A DNA stretch of 64,000 nucleotides from Desulfocucumis palustris (GTDB taxonomy: Bacteria; Bacillota; Desulfotomaculia; Desulfotomaculales; Desulfocucumaceae), in the NCBI RefSeq assembly GCF_002933875.1, contig NZ_BFAV01000155.1:20452-84451 (forward strand). The letters are read 5' to 3'. Position 1 is the stretch's first letter; each line of letters starts with the position of its first letter. The position numbers and the translations under genes were made by a program. This document shows, piece by piece, positions 23,952 to 34,758 of this stretch. A model generated the notes under the pieces. It was not told the DNA's origin and ran no database searches. It saw only the letters and a program-made list of their open reading frames with translations.

Positions 23952-23967
23952 ATATGCACGTGCATAT
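23952..23967. promoter_or_regulatory. 16-bp perfect palindrome upstream of the YabG-like gene
   Basis: ATATGCACGTGCATAT is perfectly self-complementary and lies between the protease gene (ending 24012) and the YabG-like gene start. It may be an operator. No regulator is assigned. Confidence 0.4.
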
Positions 23968-24011
23968 TAATAAACTTGGGGTCTTTGCATAACTGATTCC
24001 CATGGAGTTTA

Positions 24012-25283
24012 TCATTGCTTGGAAACAGCCTGATTAACTGTTTCTATTCTTTCCAGCACCGGGGGATGGCTGTAGGAAAACCAGCGTATAAAATAATTAG
24101 GCGACAGATCGGATAAATTCCCGGCAGCCAGGTTAATATGCAAATTTTTTGCCGCCGCGGGGTTGCCCGTCAGCTGTACCGCCACCAGATCGGCCTCCCG
24201 CTCCATGGCCCTGGAAAAATAATTCTGCAAAGGGCTTGAGCTAAATGATACCAGGGTAAAAAACAACATGACAATTATCCAGGTATGGGGAGGATAATGC
24301 ATGTACCACGGTATGCTGACAGTGAGTCTTATTAGCAGGAAAAGCAGCCCCCAGAGCAGAAAATTACCGGCAATGCCCAGGGCAATGCCCTTTACGATAT
24401 GCCCCTGGCGCCAGTGGGCCATTTCATGCGCCACAACGGCCTCCACCTGCTCCATGGGATATTTCTCCAAAAGGGTGTCGTATAGCACAATTTGTTTTGT
24501 TTTCCCCAGGCCGGCAAAATAGGCGTTGGCTTTAGTGGTACGCTGGCTGGCGTCCATTATCAGCACCTTGTCCACCGGCACCCCGGCCTTGGAGGATAAA
24601 GCATCAACCATTTCTATCAGCGACTGGTTTTTAGCGGGCTCAAAGCTATTAAAAAGCGGCGCCACCGCCACCGGCCAGATATAGCTTTGTATCACCAGCC
24701 AGACGGATAAAAAGGATGCGCCGACAATCCACCAGGTCCCGGGCCAGCGGTTTAATATCAGGAAAAAAACCGCAACCCCAAGGGAGGTTAGCACCAATTC
24801 AATACCGGCCATTTTTAAATAGTCTATCCACCAGGAGCCCATGGTCTGGGTCGAAAAGCCCCAGCGATGTTGCCAGTAATAGTCCCCGTACAGGAGAAAA
24901 GGCAGGCTTATCAGCCTTTGCAACATCCAAACCGATAAAAAAAGCACCAGCACTCCGCCGATATAGCTGTTTCCGGCCAGTTCCCGGGCCCAGGAGGACA
25001 ACCCGGCGGCCCTGCCGCCGAAAACCAGCCAGCCCAGCACGGCGGCCTGTATTAAAAAGCTGCCGATAAAGAACAGTCTCAAAGTAGTGGTATATTCCCT
25101 GGCCCGGCTGAATTGATCCGCGGTGAAATATTTAAAAACCTCCGGGTCCGCCCTGCCGGGAAATAATACATACCAGAGATACAGCAGGCTGAAAATCCCC
25201 GCTATCAGCATAAGGAAAAGCCAGATGACATTGAATCTCGGCTGCAGCTTAAATCCCTCCCGTTCTCCATGGGATAATACCAT
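24012..25283 (-). CDS. M48-family membrane metalloprotease (CaaX protease Ste24-like)
   Basis: This 423-residue integral membrane protein has about seven transmembrane helices. The zinc-binding HEMAH motif (AVVAHEMAHWRQGH) and the downstream third ligand in MEREADLVAVQL define the M48 peptidases. The N-terminal half and overall length match Ste24/CAAX prenyl protease 1 rather than the shorter HtpX. In bacteria such proteins act in membrane protein quality control or peptide maturation. The C-terminal SYSHPPVLERI segment is conserved in the family. The gene follows the threonine aldolase gene in the same orientation after 60 nt. Confidence 0.85.
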   Translation of the reverse strand: MVLSHGEREGFKLQPRFNVIWLFLMLIAGIFSLLYLWYVLFPGRADPEVFKYFTADQFSRAREYTTTLRLFFIGSFLIQAAVLGWLVFGGRAAGLSSWARELAGNSYIGGVLVLFLSVWMLQRLISLPFLLYGDYYWQHRWGFSTQTMGSWWIDYLKMAGIELVLTSLGVAVFFLILNRWPGTWWIVGASFLSVWLVIQSYIWPVAVAPLFNSFEPAKNQSLIEMVDALSSKAGVPVDKVLIMDASQRTTKANAYFAGLGKTKQIVLYDTLLEKYPMEQVEAVVAHEMAHWRQGHIVKGIALGIAGNFLLWGLLFLLIRLTVSIPWYMHYPPHTWIIVMLFFTLVSFSSSPLQNYFSRAMEREADLVAVQLTGNPAAAKNLHINLAAGNLSDLSPNYFIRWFSYSHPPVLERIETVNQAVSKQ

Positions 25284-25343
25284 AATTATATTGCTTAAAG
25301 GGAATAAAATATGCCGCCTATATTTTGGTATGCCGCGCAGGTT

Positions 25344-26399
25344 TTACCCCGGCGTATTGACGGACAATTCTCCGGCGGCTTTAAGGGTATATTCCACATC
25401 TTCCGGGCCAACGTTCAGGTGTGTAACAAACCTTACCAGGTCCGGGCCAAAGGCGCTGCATTTTACCCCTTTTTCACCCAGCATGCGCACCAGGCCGGAA
25501 GCCGGTATGCCGCCTGCAACCCTGGCCACCACAATGTTTGTCTGCACCCTGTCCAGTTCAATTTCAAAAACCGGCAATGCGGACAGCCCCTTCGCCAGCA
25601 CCCTGGCGTGGCGGTGATCCTCTTCCAGGCGGTTTATATTTTTAAGGGCCACCAACCCCGCCGCCGCCAGAACCCCGGCCTGGCGCATTCCTCCGCCCAG
25701 GGCCTTGCGATATTTGCGGGCCCTGGCGATAAAGCCGCTGTCCCCTGCCAGCATTGAGCCCACCGGGGCGCCCAGTCCCTTGGAAAGGCAGAACATCACG
25801 GAGTCACAATTTGCCGTAAATTCCCTGACATCCTTGCCCAGGAAAACGGCCGCGTTGAATAGCCTTGCCCCGTCCAGGTGCACCTTCAGCCCTTTACTGC
25901 CGGCAAAATGGTATATGTCTTTCATTTCATCCGGGAACATTACCGTGCCGCTGCCCCGGTTAAAGGTGTTTTCCAGGCAGACAAGCCTGGTGGCGGGGAA
26001 ATGAATATCCGCCGGGCGCAGGGCATTCCGCAACACATCCAGGCCCCCGCCCGCCAGCAATCCGTCCAGGGGCCTTATGCTTACACCGGCCCACATGGCC
26101 GGGGCGCCCACCTCGTAATAATAAATGTGGGCTTGGCTGTCGGCCAGCACCTCGTCGCCCCGCTCGGTATGCGCCAATATGGCCAATTGATTGCCCATGG
26201 TGCCGCTGGGCACAAAAATGGCGTCCTCCTTGCCTACCAAGGCTGCCGCCTCTTCCTGCAAACGTATTACTGTGGGATCTTCTCCATAAACATCGTCCCC
26301 CACCAGGGCGGACGCCATTGCCTCCCTCATCTCCCCCGAGGGCAAAGTCAAAGTGTCGCTGCGCAAATCCACCGCTTTAATATCAAACACTCCCCGCAT
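25344..26399 (-). CDS. ltaE: PLP-dependent low-specificity threonine aldolase
   Basis: This 351-residue fold-type I PLP enzyme cleaves L-threonine/allo-threonine to glycine and acetaldehyde. Diagnostic segments are [18 protein letters not shown] at the N-terminus, DDVYGEDPT, the cofactor-phosphate region [12 protein letters not shown], the PLP-ring Asp in [11 protein letters not shown] and the Schiff-base lysine in [12 protein letters not shown]. The catalytic set appears complete. The gene starts 2 nt after the end of the RACo-like gene, so it is probably co-transcribed with it, an unusual pairing with no obvious pathway link. The gene symbol follows the common bacterial name for this family. 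Confidence 0.9.
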   Translation of the reverse strand: MRGVFDIKAVDLRSDTLTLPSGEMREAMASALVGDDVYGEDPTVIRLQEEAAALVGKEDAIFVPSGTMGNQLAILAHTERGDEVLADSQAHIYYYEVGAPAMWAGVSIRPLDGLLAGGGLDVLRNALRPADIHFPATRLVCLENTFNRGSGTVMFPDEMKDIYHFAGSKGLKVHLDGARLFNAAVFLGKDVREFTANCDSVMFCLSKGLGAPVGSMLAGDSGFIARARKYRKALGGGMRQAGVLAAAGLVALKNINRLEEDHRHARVLAKGLSALPVFEIELDRVQTNIVVARVAGGIPASGLVRMLGEKGVKCSAFGPDLVRFVTHLNVGPEDVEYTLKAAGELSVNTPG

Positions 26400-26401
26400 T
26401 A

Positions 26402-27985
26402 TTATTTCAGCATTCCCCGGGCCGCAAGCCTCGCCTTCACCGTGGGAAAATAGTCCATGTTGGTGTGAGGCAAAAATTTGCTGCTTACGAATTTATTCAT
26501 GAAGGTCTGATTGGCGTTCAGCTCAAAATAGGTAATGTTTTTTGCTATGGTCTCAATATCCTTTCTTTTTTCGGAGGAAAGCAGCACCTGCCTGGCCCCC
26601 TCGCCGGAACTGTTACCCAGCCTGACCATTTTTTCCCTGGGCAGATCCGGATACAGCCCTATGGTAATGGAGGACTCCAGATCCAGATACTGGCCGAAGG
26701 CCCCGGCGGCATAAAACCTTTCAATCTGTTCCAGCCCGCAGCCCACGCTTTCCAGCAGAAGTTCCAGGGCCGCGTTTACGGCGCCCTTGGTTCTCATTAA
26801 ATTGTTTATATCCGTCTGGGTTACCACTATATCTTCCCCCGCCGGGGTTTCCGCCGCGGGAACCACCACAAATTGCTCCAGGCCGCCTTTAAATTTACCC
26901 GCCCGGTCAATTATTCCGCATAAAAACATCTCCGCCAGGCAGTCGATAAGACCGGAGCCGCAGATGCCCACCGGCGGCAGGTCACCTATGGTCCTGTATT
27001 CAACCCCGCGGGTTTGCTGGTCGATTCTTACCTGCCAGATGGCGCCCGGCTCAGCCCTCATTCCGCTTCTGACAACCCCGCCCTCCAGGGCCGGTCCCGC
27101 GGCCCCGGCGCAGGCGACCAGCCAGTCCCTGTTGCCCAGCACCATTTCACCGTTTGTTCCTATGTCAACCAGGAATGCCAGTTCATCATTACGGTACATG
27201 TTTGATACCAGCACCCCTCCCAGCACATCGCCTCCCACATAACTTCCCACCCCGGGCAGGCAATAAACCGGCGCCAGGGGATTGATTTCCAGCCCTATTT
27301 CAGCGGCGCCAAGCACCCCGGGCGCGTTGACCACGGAAATATACGGCGCCAGGCAGATTCTGGAAGGGTCCAGCCCCAGCAGCAGGTGAATCATGGTGGA
27401 ATTTGCCCCGATGGCCGCAGCCGAGATATCCCGCGGCTTAAATGCCACTCCCTCGGTCAGCCTGAAAAATATGCCGTTTAGGGTCTGGAGCACGGACTGG
27501 CGCAGCGCTTCCAGTCCGTCCGGCTCGCCGGCCAGATAAATTCTGGTGAGAATATCCTCCCCGAATTTTATCTGTCCGTTATAATCCGCGGCGGTATTCA
27601 AAATCCTCCCGGTGCTCATGTCCACCAGATAGGCAACCACCGTGGTGGTCCCTATGTCCACGGCAGCCCCCAGGTGCAGCGAACTGGTATCCCCGGGCTG
27701 TATGTCCACCAGGCCGAATCCGTTTTGCAGGCTTCCCACAGTGGCGGTAACTTCCCAATTACCCTGACGGCAGGCCAGGGAAACGCCGTTCATGATATCC
27801 CGGGGAACGGCGATTGGGCCGTATTTACCGGAGAGGGCATCCCTCACCCTGTCAACGTCCCCCCTGTTATCCGACAGGTCCGGCTCCACAAGTTTTAAAA
27901 AGTGTTTTTCAGTCAACGGGTCTATATTTAATTCCGCTGTGATCCTGTCCTCCAGTATTATTGGAGTTTTTTCCTTACCGGCCAT
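26402..27985 (-). CDS. RACo-type ASKHA ATPase (DUF4445) lacking the ferredoxin domain
   Basis: This 527-residue protein belongs to the reductive activators of corrinoid proteins. After a short N-terminal linker domain comes the ASKHA fold with [31 protein letters not shown] and [15 protein letters not shown] motifs. Family members of about 600-640 residues begin with a plant-type [2Fe-2S] domain; here the N-terminal 100 residues have no such cysteine pattern, so the usual electron donor is missing and must come in trans or not be needed. No corrinoid protein or methyltransferase gene is adjacent. A GAGGTG site precedes ATG 27985. Confidence 0.85.
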   Translation of the reverse strand: MAGKEKTPIILEDRITAELNIDPLTEKHFLKLVEPDLSDNRGDVDRVRDALSGKYGPIAVPRDIMNGVSLACRQGNWEVTATVGSLQNGFGLVDIQPGDTSSLHLGAAVDIGTTTVVAYLVDMSTGRILNTAADYNGQIKFGEDILTRIYLAGEPDGLEALRQSVLQTLNGIFFRLTEGVAFKPRDISAAAIGANSTMIHLLLGLDPSRICLAPYISVVNAPGVLGAAEIGLEINPLAPVYCLPGVGSYVGGDVLGGVLVSNMYRNDELAFLVDIGTNGEMVLGNRDWLVACAGAAGPALEGGVVRSGMRAEPGAIWQVRIDQQTRGVEYRTIGDLPPVGICGSGLIDCLAEMFLCGIIDRAGKFKGGLEQFVVVPAAETPAGEDIVVTQTDINNLMRTKGAVNAALELLLESVGCGLEQIERFYAAGAFGQYLDLESSITIGLYPDLPREKMVRLGNSSGEGARQVLLSSEKRKDIETIAKNITYFELNANQTFMNKFVSSKFLPHTNMDYFPTVKARLAARGMLK

Positions 27986-28056
27986 TACACACCTCTACAT
28001 TTTAATAAAAATATAGAAAATTATATCATAATTTGGTGAGCCAAAAATTTTAAGAT

Positions 28057-29559
28057 TTATACCGCCGGTACTGTAAACCAAAAGGTTGCTCCCTCGTCCG
28101 GGCGGCTTTGCACACCCACCTGGCCGCCGTGCAATTCAACTATTCCGCGCACGATGGCCAACCCAAGCCCGCTGCCCGACTGCCCCCTGCTCCGGGAGGG
28201 ATCGGATTTGTAGAACCGGTCCCAGACAAGGGGCTGTTCCCTTTCCGGTATTCCGGAGCCGCTATCCTTTACCGAAATTCTGATTTGACTCCCGGTTCTG
28301 TCAATTATGGCGTTAACCGCACCGCCCGGCGGGGTAAAACGCAGCGCATTGTCCACCAGGTTTATTATCACCTGCTCCATTTTATCCTCATTTACTTTTG
28401 CCATATAGCTTCCGCCGGTTGCCTCCACCAATAGTTTCCGGCCTTTTTCCAGGGCCGGGCTTTCAAACCTTTCCATCACCCTGCGCACAACGGCAAGCAT
28501 ATCCACTTCCTTAACTTCAATGGTAACCCGGCCTGCCTCCATCCTGCCCAGATTGAGCAAATCATCCACGAGCCTTTTCAGCCTGTTGGTTTCCTCCAGT
28601 ATATTGCTCAAGTATTGTTCCTTTTGCGCCTGATCCCTGTCCATGCCGTCCACCAGCGCCTCGGTATAGCCCTGTATTATGGTCAGGGGGGTTCTTAGCT
28701 CGTGGGATACACTGGCCACGAATTCCCGCCTGGTGTTATCCATTTTTTCCAGCTGGGATATTTTTTCCTTTAGCTTTGCCGACAGCAGATTTATTGATTC
28801 CCCCAGTATGCCGATTTCATCCTTGGACTCAACCGGAACCTGTATGTCATAGTCTCCCTCCGCCATGGACCTGGCCGCCCGGTTCATTTTCAAAAGCGGC
28901 TGCACGATGCCTCTGGCCAGCAGCAGCGCCAGCAGCACCGCGGCCAGCCCGCCCAGGGCCAGGGCGTACAGGCTTGACTGCTGAAGCGCCCTGAGGTTGT
29001 TCACAATGGGTGCCAGGGGTGTCTGGATCATAACCGCGCCAAGGATTCTTCCGTTCTTTTCAGCCGGAATGCCCACCTGCATTATGTCTGTTTTGAAATA
29101 GGGGTTGTATTCCCGTCTCACCAATTGCTCTCCGGCCAGCACCTTTGACACGTCGGCGGAGGTAAAAGGCATTCCCGCGTTTATCTTCTGCTGCATCCCG
29201 TAGCCCATACCCATGCCCATTCCCATACCGGCACCGTGCCCCATGCCCATTCCCATGCCCATACCCGGGGCCCCTTCGGACCTCTTCCAGACAATTATTT
29301 CTCCCTGTGAATTTACAACCAGCACGCTGGCCCCAAGGGTATCGGCGGTATTTTCCGCCAGGCTGTTTAACTGTGGTTTATCCGATATATCCATTGACCC
29401 GGCCAGTTTCAAGCCGCTTTCAATTATTCTCCCGGATTGCTGCTCCAGGTAAATCTTTTGCAGTATTCCGGCCTGAATCAGTCCCGAAAAAACCAGTACC
29501 GCCGTTATCAGCACCAGCATGGCGAGCCAGAGTTTAAACAATATTGTCTTTCTTTTCAT
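28057..29559 (-). CDS. membrane sensor histidine kinase with Met-Gly-rich sensor loop
   Basis: This 500-residue kinase has TM1 (about 9-31), an extracytoplasmic sensor, TM2 (about 193-215), HAMP, phosphoacceptor SVSHELRTPLT, NLVDNALRFTPPGG, VKDSGSGIPE and GSGLGLAIVRG. The sensor loop contains a low-complexity run of alternating Gly and Met with one His (about residues 99-122), absent from typical kinases of this class and reminiscent of Cu(I)/Ag(I)-binding Met motifs. The gene overlaps the response regulator gene by 4 nt (ATGA), a coupled pair. A copper/silver ligand is a hypothesis only. Confidence 0.9.
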   Translation of the reverse strand: MKRKTILFKLWLAMLVLITAVLVFSGLIQAGILQKIYLEQQSGRIIESGLKLAGSMDISDKPQLNSLAENTADTLGASVLVVNSQGEIIVWKRSEGAPGMGMGMGMGHGAGMGMGMGMGYGMQQKINAGMPFTSADVSKVLAGEQLVRREYNPYFKTDIMQVGIPAEKNGRILGAVMIQTPLAPIVNNLRALQQSSLYALALGGLAAVLLALLLARGIVQPLLKMNRAARSMAEGDYDIQVPVESKDEIGILGESINLLSAKLKEKISQLEKMDNTRREFVASVSHELRTPLTIIQGYTEALVDGMDRDQAQKEQYLSNILEETNRLKRLVDDLLNLGRMEAGRVTIEVKEVDMLAVVRRVMERFESPALEKGRKLLVEATGGSYMAKVNEDKMEQVIINLVDNALRFTPPGGAVNAIIDRTGSQIRISVKDSGSGIPEREQPLVWDRFYKSDPSRSRGQSGSGLGLAIVRGIVELHGGQVGVQSRPDEGATFWFTVPAV

Positions 29560-30272
29560 TTTTCAACCTCGAATTTATAGCCCACTCCCCAGACCGTATG
29601 AATATACTGCCGGGCGCCGGGCACCCTGGATATTTTTTCCCTCAGCCGGGTGATGTGCGTGTCCACCGTGCGCGCCTCTCCGAAAAAATTATATCCCCAG
29701 ACGTTTTCCAAAAGCTGTTCCCTGGTAAACACCCTGCCCGGGGAGCCGGCCAGATTAAGCATCAAATCATATTCCTTGGGAGTAAGCTGAAGCAGCCGTC
29801 CATTAACGGTTACCTTCCTGGAGGCCCGGTTTATCCTTAAACCGTTGTGCTGAATATCCTTTTCCCCTTCAGCCGCCTCCGGTTCCTGTTTTCTGGCTCT
29901 CCGCAGAACCGCCTTTACCCTTGCCACCAGTTCCCTGGGACTGAAGGGTTTAACCACATAATCATCCGCTCCCAGCTCCAGTCCCAGCACCCTGTCTATT
30001 TCATCGCCCCTGGCGGTAAGAATAATTACCGGTATATCCGAGCTTTTTCTTATTTCCCGGCAAACCGACCAGCCGTCCATCCCCGGCATCATCAGGTCAA
30101 GAATCACCAGGTCGAAATCTTTTTGGGACAGCGCCCGGACAGCCTGCCTGCCGTCGGCCGCCCCTTCGGCGTCGTAGCCTTCCGCCAGCAGATAGGTTAT
30201 AACCAAATCACGTATTTTTTCTTCGTCGTCAACCACCAGAATCCTTAAAGCCGCCAACCCTCTCACCACCAC
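29556..30272 (-). CDS. OmpR-family response regulator
   Basis: This 238-residue protein has a receiver domain (LVVDDEEKIRDLV, Asp in LVILDLMMPG, Lys in DYVVKPFS) and a C-terminal winged helix (LTPKEYDLMLNLAGSP, RVFTREQLLENVWGY, RTVDTHITRLREK, VWGVGYKFE). GTG at 30272 is preferred because AGAGGGG lies 9 nt upstream. It is translationally coupled to the Met-rich kinase gene. It is also a possible binder of OmpR-type repeats elsewhere in the window. Confidence 0.9.
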   Translation of the reverse strand: MVVRGLAALRILVVDDEEKIRDLVITYLLAEGYDAEGAADGRQAVRALSQKDFDLVILDLMMPGMDGWSVCREIRKSSDIPVIILTARGDEIDRVLGLELGADDYVVKPFSPRELVARVKAVLRRARKQEPEAAEGEKDIQHNGLRINRASRKVTVNGRLLQLTPKEYDLMLNLAGSPGRVFTREQLLENVWGYNFFGEARTVDTHITRLREKISRVPGARQYIHTVWGVGYKFEVEK

Positions 30273-30325
30273 ATATAATTTCCCCTCTAAAATATACCAC
30301 AGCCATTGCCCTCCCAAAAACAATA

Positions 30326-30345
30326 AAGGCGTCAATTAAGACGCC
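30326..30345 (-). terminator. weak terminator hairpin over the stop codon of the winged-helix/coiled-coil gene
   Basis: GGCGTC-aattaa-GACGCC spans the stop codon at 30336. The T-run after it on the minus strand is interrupted (TTTATTG), so termination may be partial, allowing readthrough into the regulator/kinase pair. Confidence 0.4.
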
Positions 30346-31739
30346 GTGTAATTTTTATAGCCCCCGAACCATGAATATATGCGCATGGCCATCCTTACCA
30401 GGGGGTTGTTTACTCTGCTTTCTATATTCTTTTTTTCTTCCTTGTGCCTGTTCAGCTCCTGCTGGGCGAAGCGCAGATTTCTTTGCGCCTCATCCCTTGT
30501 CTCCAGCGCCTCCTTCAGATCATTGCTTAATGAATTAATCTCTTCCTTGAGCCCTCTTTCCTCGTGAACAGCGATTTCCAGTGTTCTGTCCAGTTTATTT
30601 TTAAGCTCCACTATTTCCGTCTGAAGCTCCGCGACCCTGGTGGCATGCCTGTCTTTCAATTCCACCAGGCGGGCCTTGTTCTCCCTGTCCTTCTCCTTAT
30701 ATTGCTGCAGTTTTGTGAAGAGTGTTTCCAGGCTTGTCTGGTTTTTCCGCAGGGCTTCCCTTAACTTTCTGTTATCCTCCTCGCCGTCCCTGGCCTTTTT
30801 GACCCACAGCCTGCACTGGTACAATATACTGTTTGACTTTGCCTCCAATTTCATTATGTGCTCCCTGTATCTGAAAATTTCTTTTTTCCTCAGGGAAAGA
30901 AGCAGGTCCTTCTCCGCCATCTGGGTCACCAGCTGCTCCTGCCTGCCGGACTCCTCCATTTTCAGCGCCAGGGCCGCCGCGGTTTCCCGGTAGGCGGATT
31001 CTATTTCCCGCAGCTGCCTTTCAATTGCCGCCTGCTTGCCGTTTCTTTTGTCCCTTTCCTTAACCCACCGCTCCCGCTGGCGGGTAAGGGACACCAGGAA
31101 CCTTTTGGTCAGGGCGTCGTAAGCTATCTGACCGGCGGAATTATAACTCCATACCCCGTCCCCCACCTTTTCAAAATAAGGGAATTTCTCTAAAACTCCT
31201 TCTATGGCTTTAATTGTTGTGGGCTTCCAGCTATTCACCAACTCGTATGCCTGATTGGCGGAAAGTCCGCCGGGATGGGTTTTCAACGCCTTGATCACCA
31301 GCTGTTTCAATGAGTACCGCCCGGTCTCCACCTCCCACTCGGTGAGCCCCCAGTATCCGTTGGACAGCTGTATGAACCTGCCGTCGGATATCAACCCGGC
31401 AACTTCGGAGACCATGGATTTAAACTTTCTTTTATTCTTTGAGCCCCCCCTGTAAACCTCCTTGATGCTCATGGGCTGCTGCCGCTTCAACAATATGGCG
31501 TAAAAACTGTCATTGTCCCTTTCCCCCTCAAGGTTAAGACTCCACTGGCCGCTGCCGTTTTCCTCAAAACACCTGTTTTGCTTCAGGCAGCGGCTTACTT
31601 TGTCTTCAGCCTGCACCCCGTTAAAATCCCTCAAAATTATTTTCTGTACATGTGGGGCCATCTCCGCCACCGTCATTGTTTCAAAGAAAAAAAGAGTTTT
31701 TTTCAGCACATCGGTTAATGAATGGAGTTTGCCATTCAC
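30336..31739 (-). CDS. multi-winged-helix (HARE-HTH-like) coiled-coil protein
   Basis: This 467-residue protein of unknown function is largely soluble. The first about 210 residues hold three repeats of a small winged-helix pattern, each ending with a GxGxW or GYW motif (NGSGQWSLN, LSNGYWGLT, VGDGVWSYN), like the HARE-HTH/RpoE-delta N-terminal fold. Residues about 215-445 are a long charged coiled coil. The C-terminus is a short basic helix (VRMAMRIYSWFGGYK) that may bind membrane or nucleic acid. Nucleic-acid binding with oligomerisation is inferred. GTG 31739 is preceded by AAGGAAGG. Confidence 0.7.
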   Translation of the reverse strand: MNGKLHSLTDVLKKTLFFFETMTVAEMAPHVQKIILRDFNGVQAEDKVSRCLKQNRCFEENGSGQWSLNLEGERDNDSFYAILLKRQQPMSIKEVYRGGSKNKRKFKSMVSEVAGLISDGRFIQLSNGYWGLTEWEVETGRYSLKQLVIKALKTHPGGLSANQAYELVNSWKPTTIKAIEGVLEKFPYFEKVGDGVWSYNSAGQIAYDALTKRFLVSLTRQRERWVKERDKRNGKQAAIERQLREIESAYRETAAALALKMEESGRQEQLVTQMAEKDLLLSLRKKEIFRYREHIMKLEAKSNSILYQCRLWVKKARDGEEDNRKLREALRKNQTSLETLFTKLQQYKEKDRENKARLVELKDRHATRVAELQTEIVELKNKLDRTLEIAVHEERGLKEEINSLSNDLKEALETRDEAQRNLRFAQQELNRHKEEKKNIESRVNNPLVRMAMRIYSWFGGYKNYTAS

Positions 31740-31902
31740 CCTGCATCACCTTCCTTTTATGTTGAATTATTTATCTCCTTTGCATACATTTGATATATAC
31801 ACCATTTATTACCATTTTCCTTTAAATTAACTGTTAAAATTTTCCTACATTTTCACTCCCTGTTCTCCAATTTTCATTGGCTTAAAATTTGTTTGTACAG
31901 TA

Positions 31903-31932
31903 TTGTAATCAATTGTATAAAAAGGGTATAAT
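31903..31932 (+). promoter_or_regulatory. sigma-A-type promoter of the acuA-like gene
   Basis: TTGTAA (31903-31908) and TATAAT (31927-31932) are separated by 18 nt. They lie about 70 nt upstream of the start codon. No cre-like or other operator was recognised in the leader. Confidence 0.6.
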
Positions 31933-32001
31933 AACACACAAAAGCCTGCTGTAACGGTAAAACTGGTCGCTGCACCCGGTAAACCCAATGGAGGTGGCAT
32001 T

Positions 32002-32640
32002 ATGTGTGAAAGTATTAACAATCCCCCGGACAGAGTTGTGGAAACCCCTGCGGGAAAGGTTTATATTGAAGGGCCGGTTAAATCAACCGACATCGGGCAA
32101 CTGGCAATGGAAGAGGATTTAAAAAATTTCCGGCCCCCCGAAAAACAAAAGAAAGCATTGATGCAGATCGCCGATTCAAGGGACGGGATACTATACATAA
32201 TCAGACATGAAAATACCATTGCGGGATACGTAAGCTTTCACGAACCCGATCCCTATGCCCGCTGGAGCAGGCACCCCAGGATAATGGAGCTTGGGGCAAT
32301 TGAGATCAGTTCCAAATGGAGAAAATATAAGCTGGCCAAAAAGCTGCTGAAAGTGGCGTTTGAAAACCCGGTTATGGAAGATTATATTGTGCTCACCATT
32401 GAATTCAGCTGGCACTGGGATCTGGAAAACACCGGACTGGACCTCTGGAATTATCAGAGAATGCTTACCAGTGTTTTCGGTTCGGTGGGACTTGTAAAAA
32501 TGCCCACCAATGACCCCGACATACTCGAACACCCGGCCAACGTGCTGATGGTGAGGATAGGAAAGAATGTAAGCGAGGAAGATGTCCGCGAGTTCGACGA
32601 ACTGCGCTTCATCGATGAAGGTATTTTCTCAAAAAATTAA
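32002..32640 (+). CDS. acuA: AcuA-like GNAT acetyltransferase
   Basis: This 212-residue protein resembles Bacillus AcuA throughout: VYIEGPVKS, FRPPEKQKKAL, IAGYVSFHEPDPYARWS, LGAIEISSKWR, FSWHWDLENTGLDLW, HPANVLMVRIGKNVSEE. AcuA acetylates and inactivates acetyl-CoA synthetase, adjusting acetate use. Acetyl-CoA-binding residues lie around ISSKWRKYKLAKKLL. The acuB and acuC genes normally linked in Bacillus are not in the window. ATG 32002 follows a GGAGGTG site. A perfect terminator begins at the stop codon, so it is monocistronic. Confidence 0.9.
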   Translation: MCESINNPPDRVVETPAGKVYIEGPVKSTDIGQLAMEEDLKNFRPPEKQKKALMQIADSRDGILYIIRHENTIAGYVSFHEPDPYARWSRHPRIMELGAIEISSKWRKYKLAKKLLKVAFENPVMEDYIVLTIEFSWHWDLENTGLDLWNYQRMLTSVFGSVGLVKMPTNDPDILEHPANVLMVRIGKNVSEEDVREFDELRFIDEGIFSKN

Positions 32641-32670
32641 GCAGCCCCCTGGGGGCTGCTTAATTTTTTT
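32638..32670 (+). terminator. terminator after acuA
   Basis: AAGCAGCCCCC and GGGGGCTGCTT form a perfect stem with a minimal loop, followed by AATTTTTTT. Confidence 0.9.
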
Positions 32671-32702
32671 CAGGAGCCAATTCTTATCGAAAGGTGTGCC
32701 CC

Positions 32703-34211
<1,509 letters not shown>

Positions 34212-34238
34212 TTAACAGGTCATGTGTTTTTTAAACAT

Positions 34239-34262
34239 AAAAAGGGTGGCCAAAGCCACCCA
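34239..34262 (-). terminator. rho-independent terminator after the 74-residue HTH-like gene
   Basis: GGGTGGC-caaa-GCCACCC is followed on the minus strand by TTTTTATG. A second GC-rich hairpin (CGGGCC/GGCCCG) lies at about 34277-34300. It separates the small gene from guaB. Confidence 0.8.
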
Positions 34263-34347
34263 GATTAAAAATCACCGGGCCGGTTAAAAACAGGCCCGGC
34301 GCCTAAGACGAAGCCGGACAAGGCCAGGTGCGGATTTCACCGGACTC

Positions 34348-34572
34348 TCAGTCCTGCCCCATGATGGAACCTACCCCGTATCTCATAAAGTGCTCCCTTA
34401 AATGATAGATTAACTTTTCCGTGCAATCAAACTCCTCCGCCATCTCGGAGTCGGTTTTATTATCCTTCAGACCGTCTATGAAATCGTCAAAATCTATGCC
34501 CACTTCCTCGGTTTTAAATTTAAGACTGGGCTCGGTGCTCCAGGGCACCCTGGAACGAATAAACTCTTCCAT
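34348..34572 (-). CDS. small HTH-like protein, 74 residues
   Basis: This short acidic protein has a helix-turn-helix-like central part (TDSEMAEEFDCTEKLIYHL) and ends HFMRYGVGSIMGQD. No larger family was recognised with certainty; the pattern suits a small DNA-binding or anti-regulatory protein. It has its own terminator and an AAAAGGGTGG-type site upstream, which argues for a real gene. The reverse strand carries only shadow frames. Confidence 0.65.
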   Translation of the reverse strand: MEEFIRSRVPWSTEPSLKFKTEEVGIDFDDFIDGLKDNKTDSEMAEEFDCTEKLIYHLREHFMRYGVGSIMGQD

Positions 34573-34758
34573 ATTTAACCACCCTTTTATTATGTTAATA
34601 AATCTTATTTTTTTCCGTTGCCGGAGGTTTTATTACCTGTTAGACAGCTTCTTTTTTGGTTCCTTTTTAAATAAATATATTAATTTCCAAAATTACAGGC
34701 TGCTGGCTATAATAGTGTAAACGGCTTTTGATTATTCAGCTAAAAGGAGTGTATTATT

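Noticed and set aside
34265..34345. riboswitch-like GC-rich structure between guaB and the small HTH-like gene
   Set aside because: It is downstream of the small gene and shows only simple hairpins; no known aptamer core was found.
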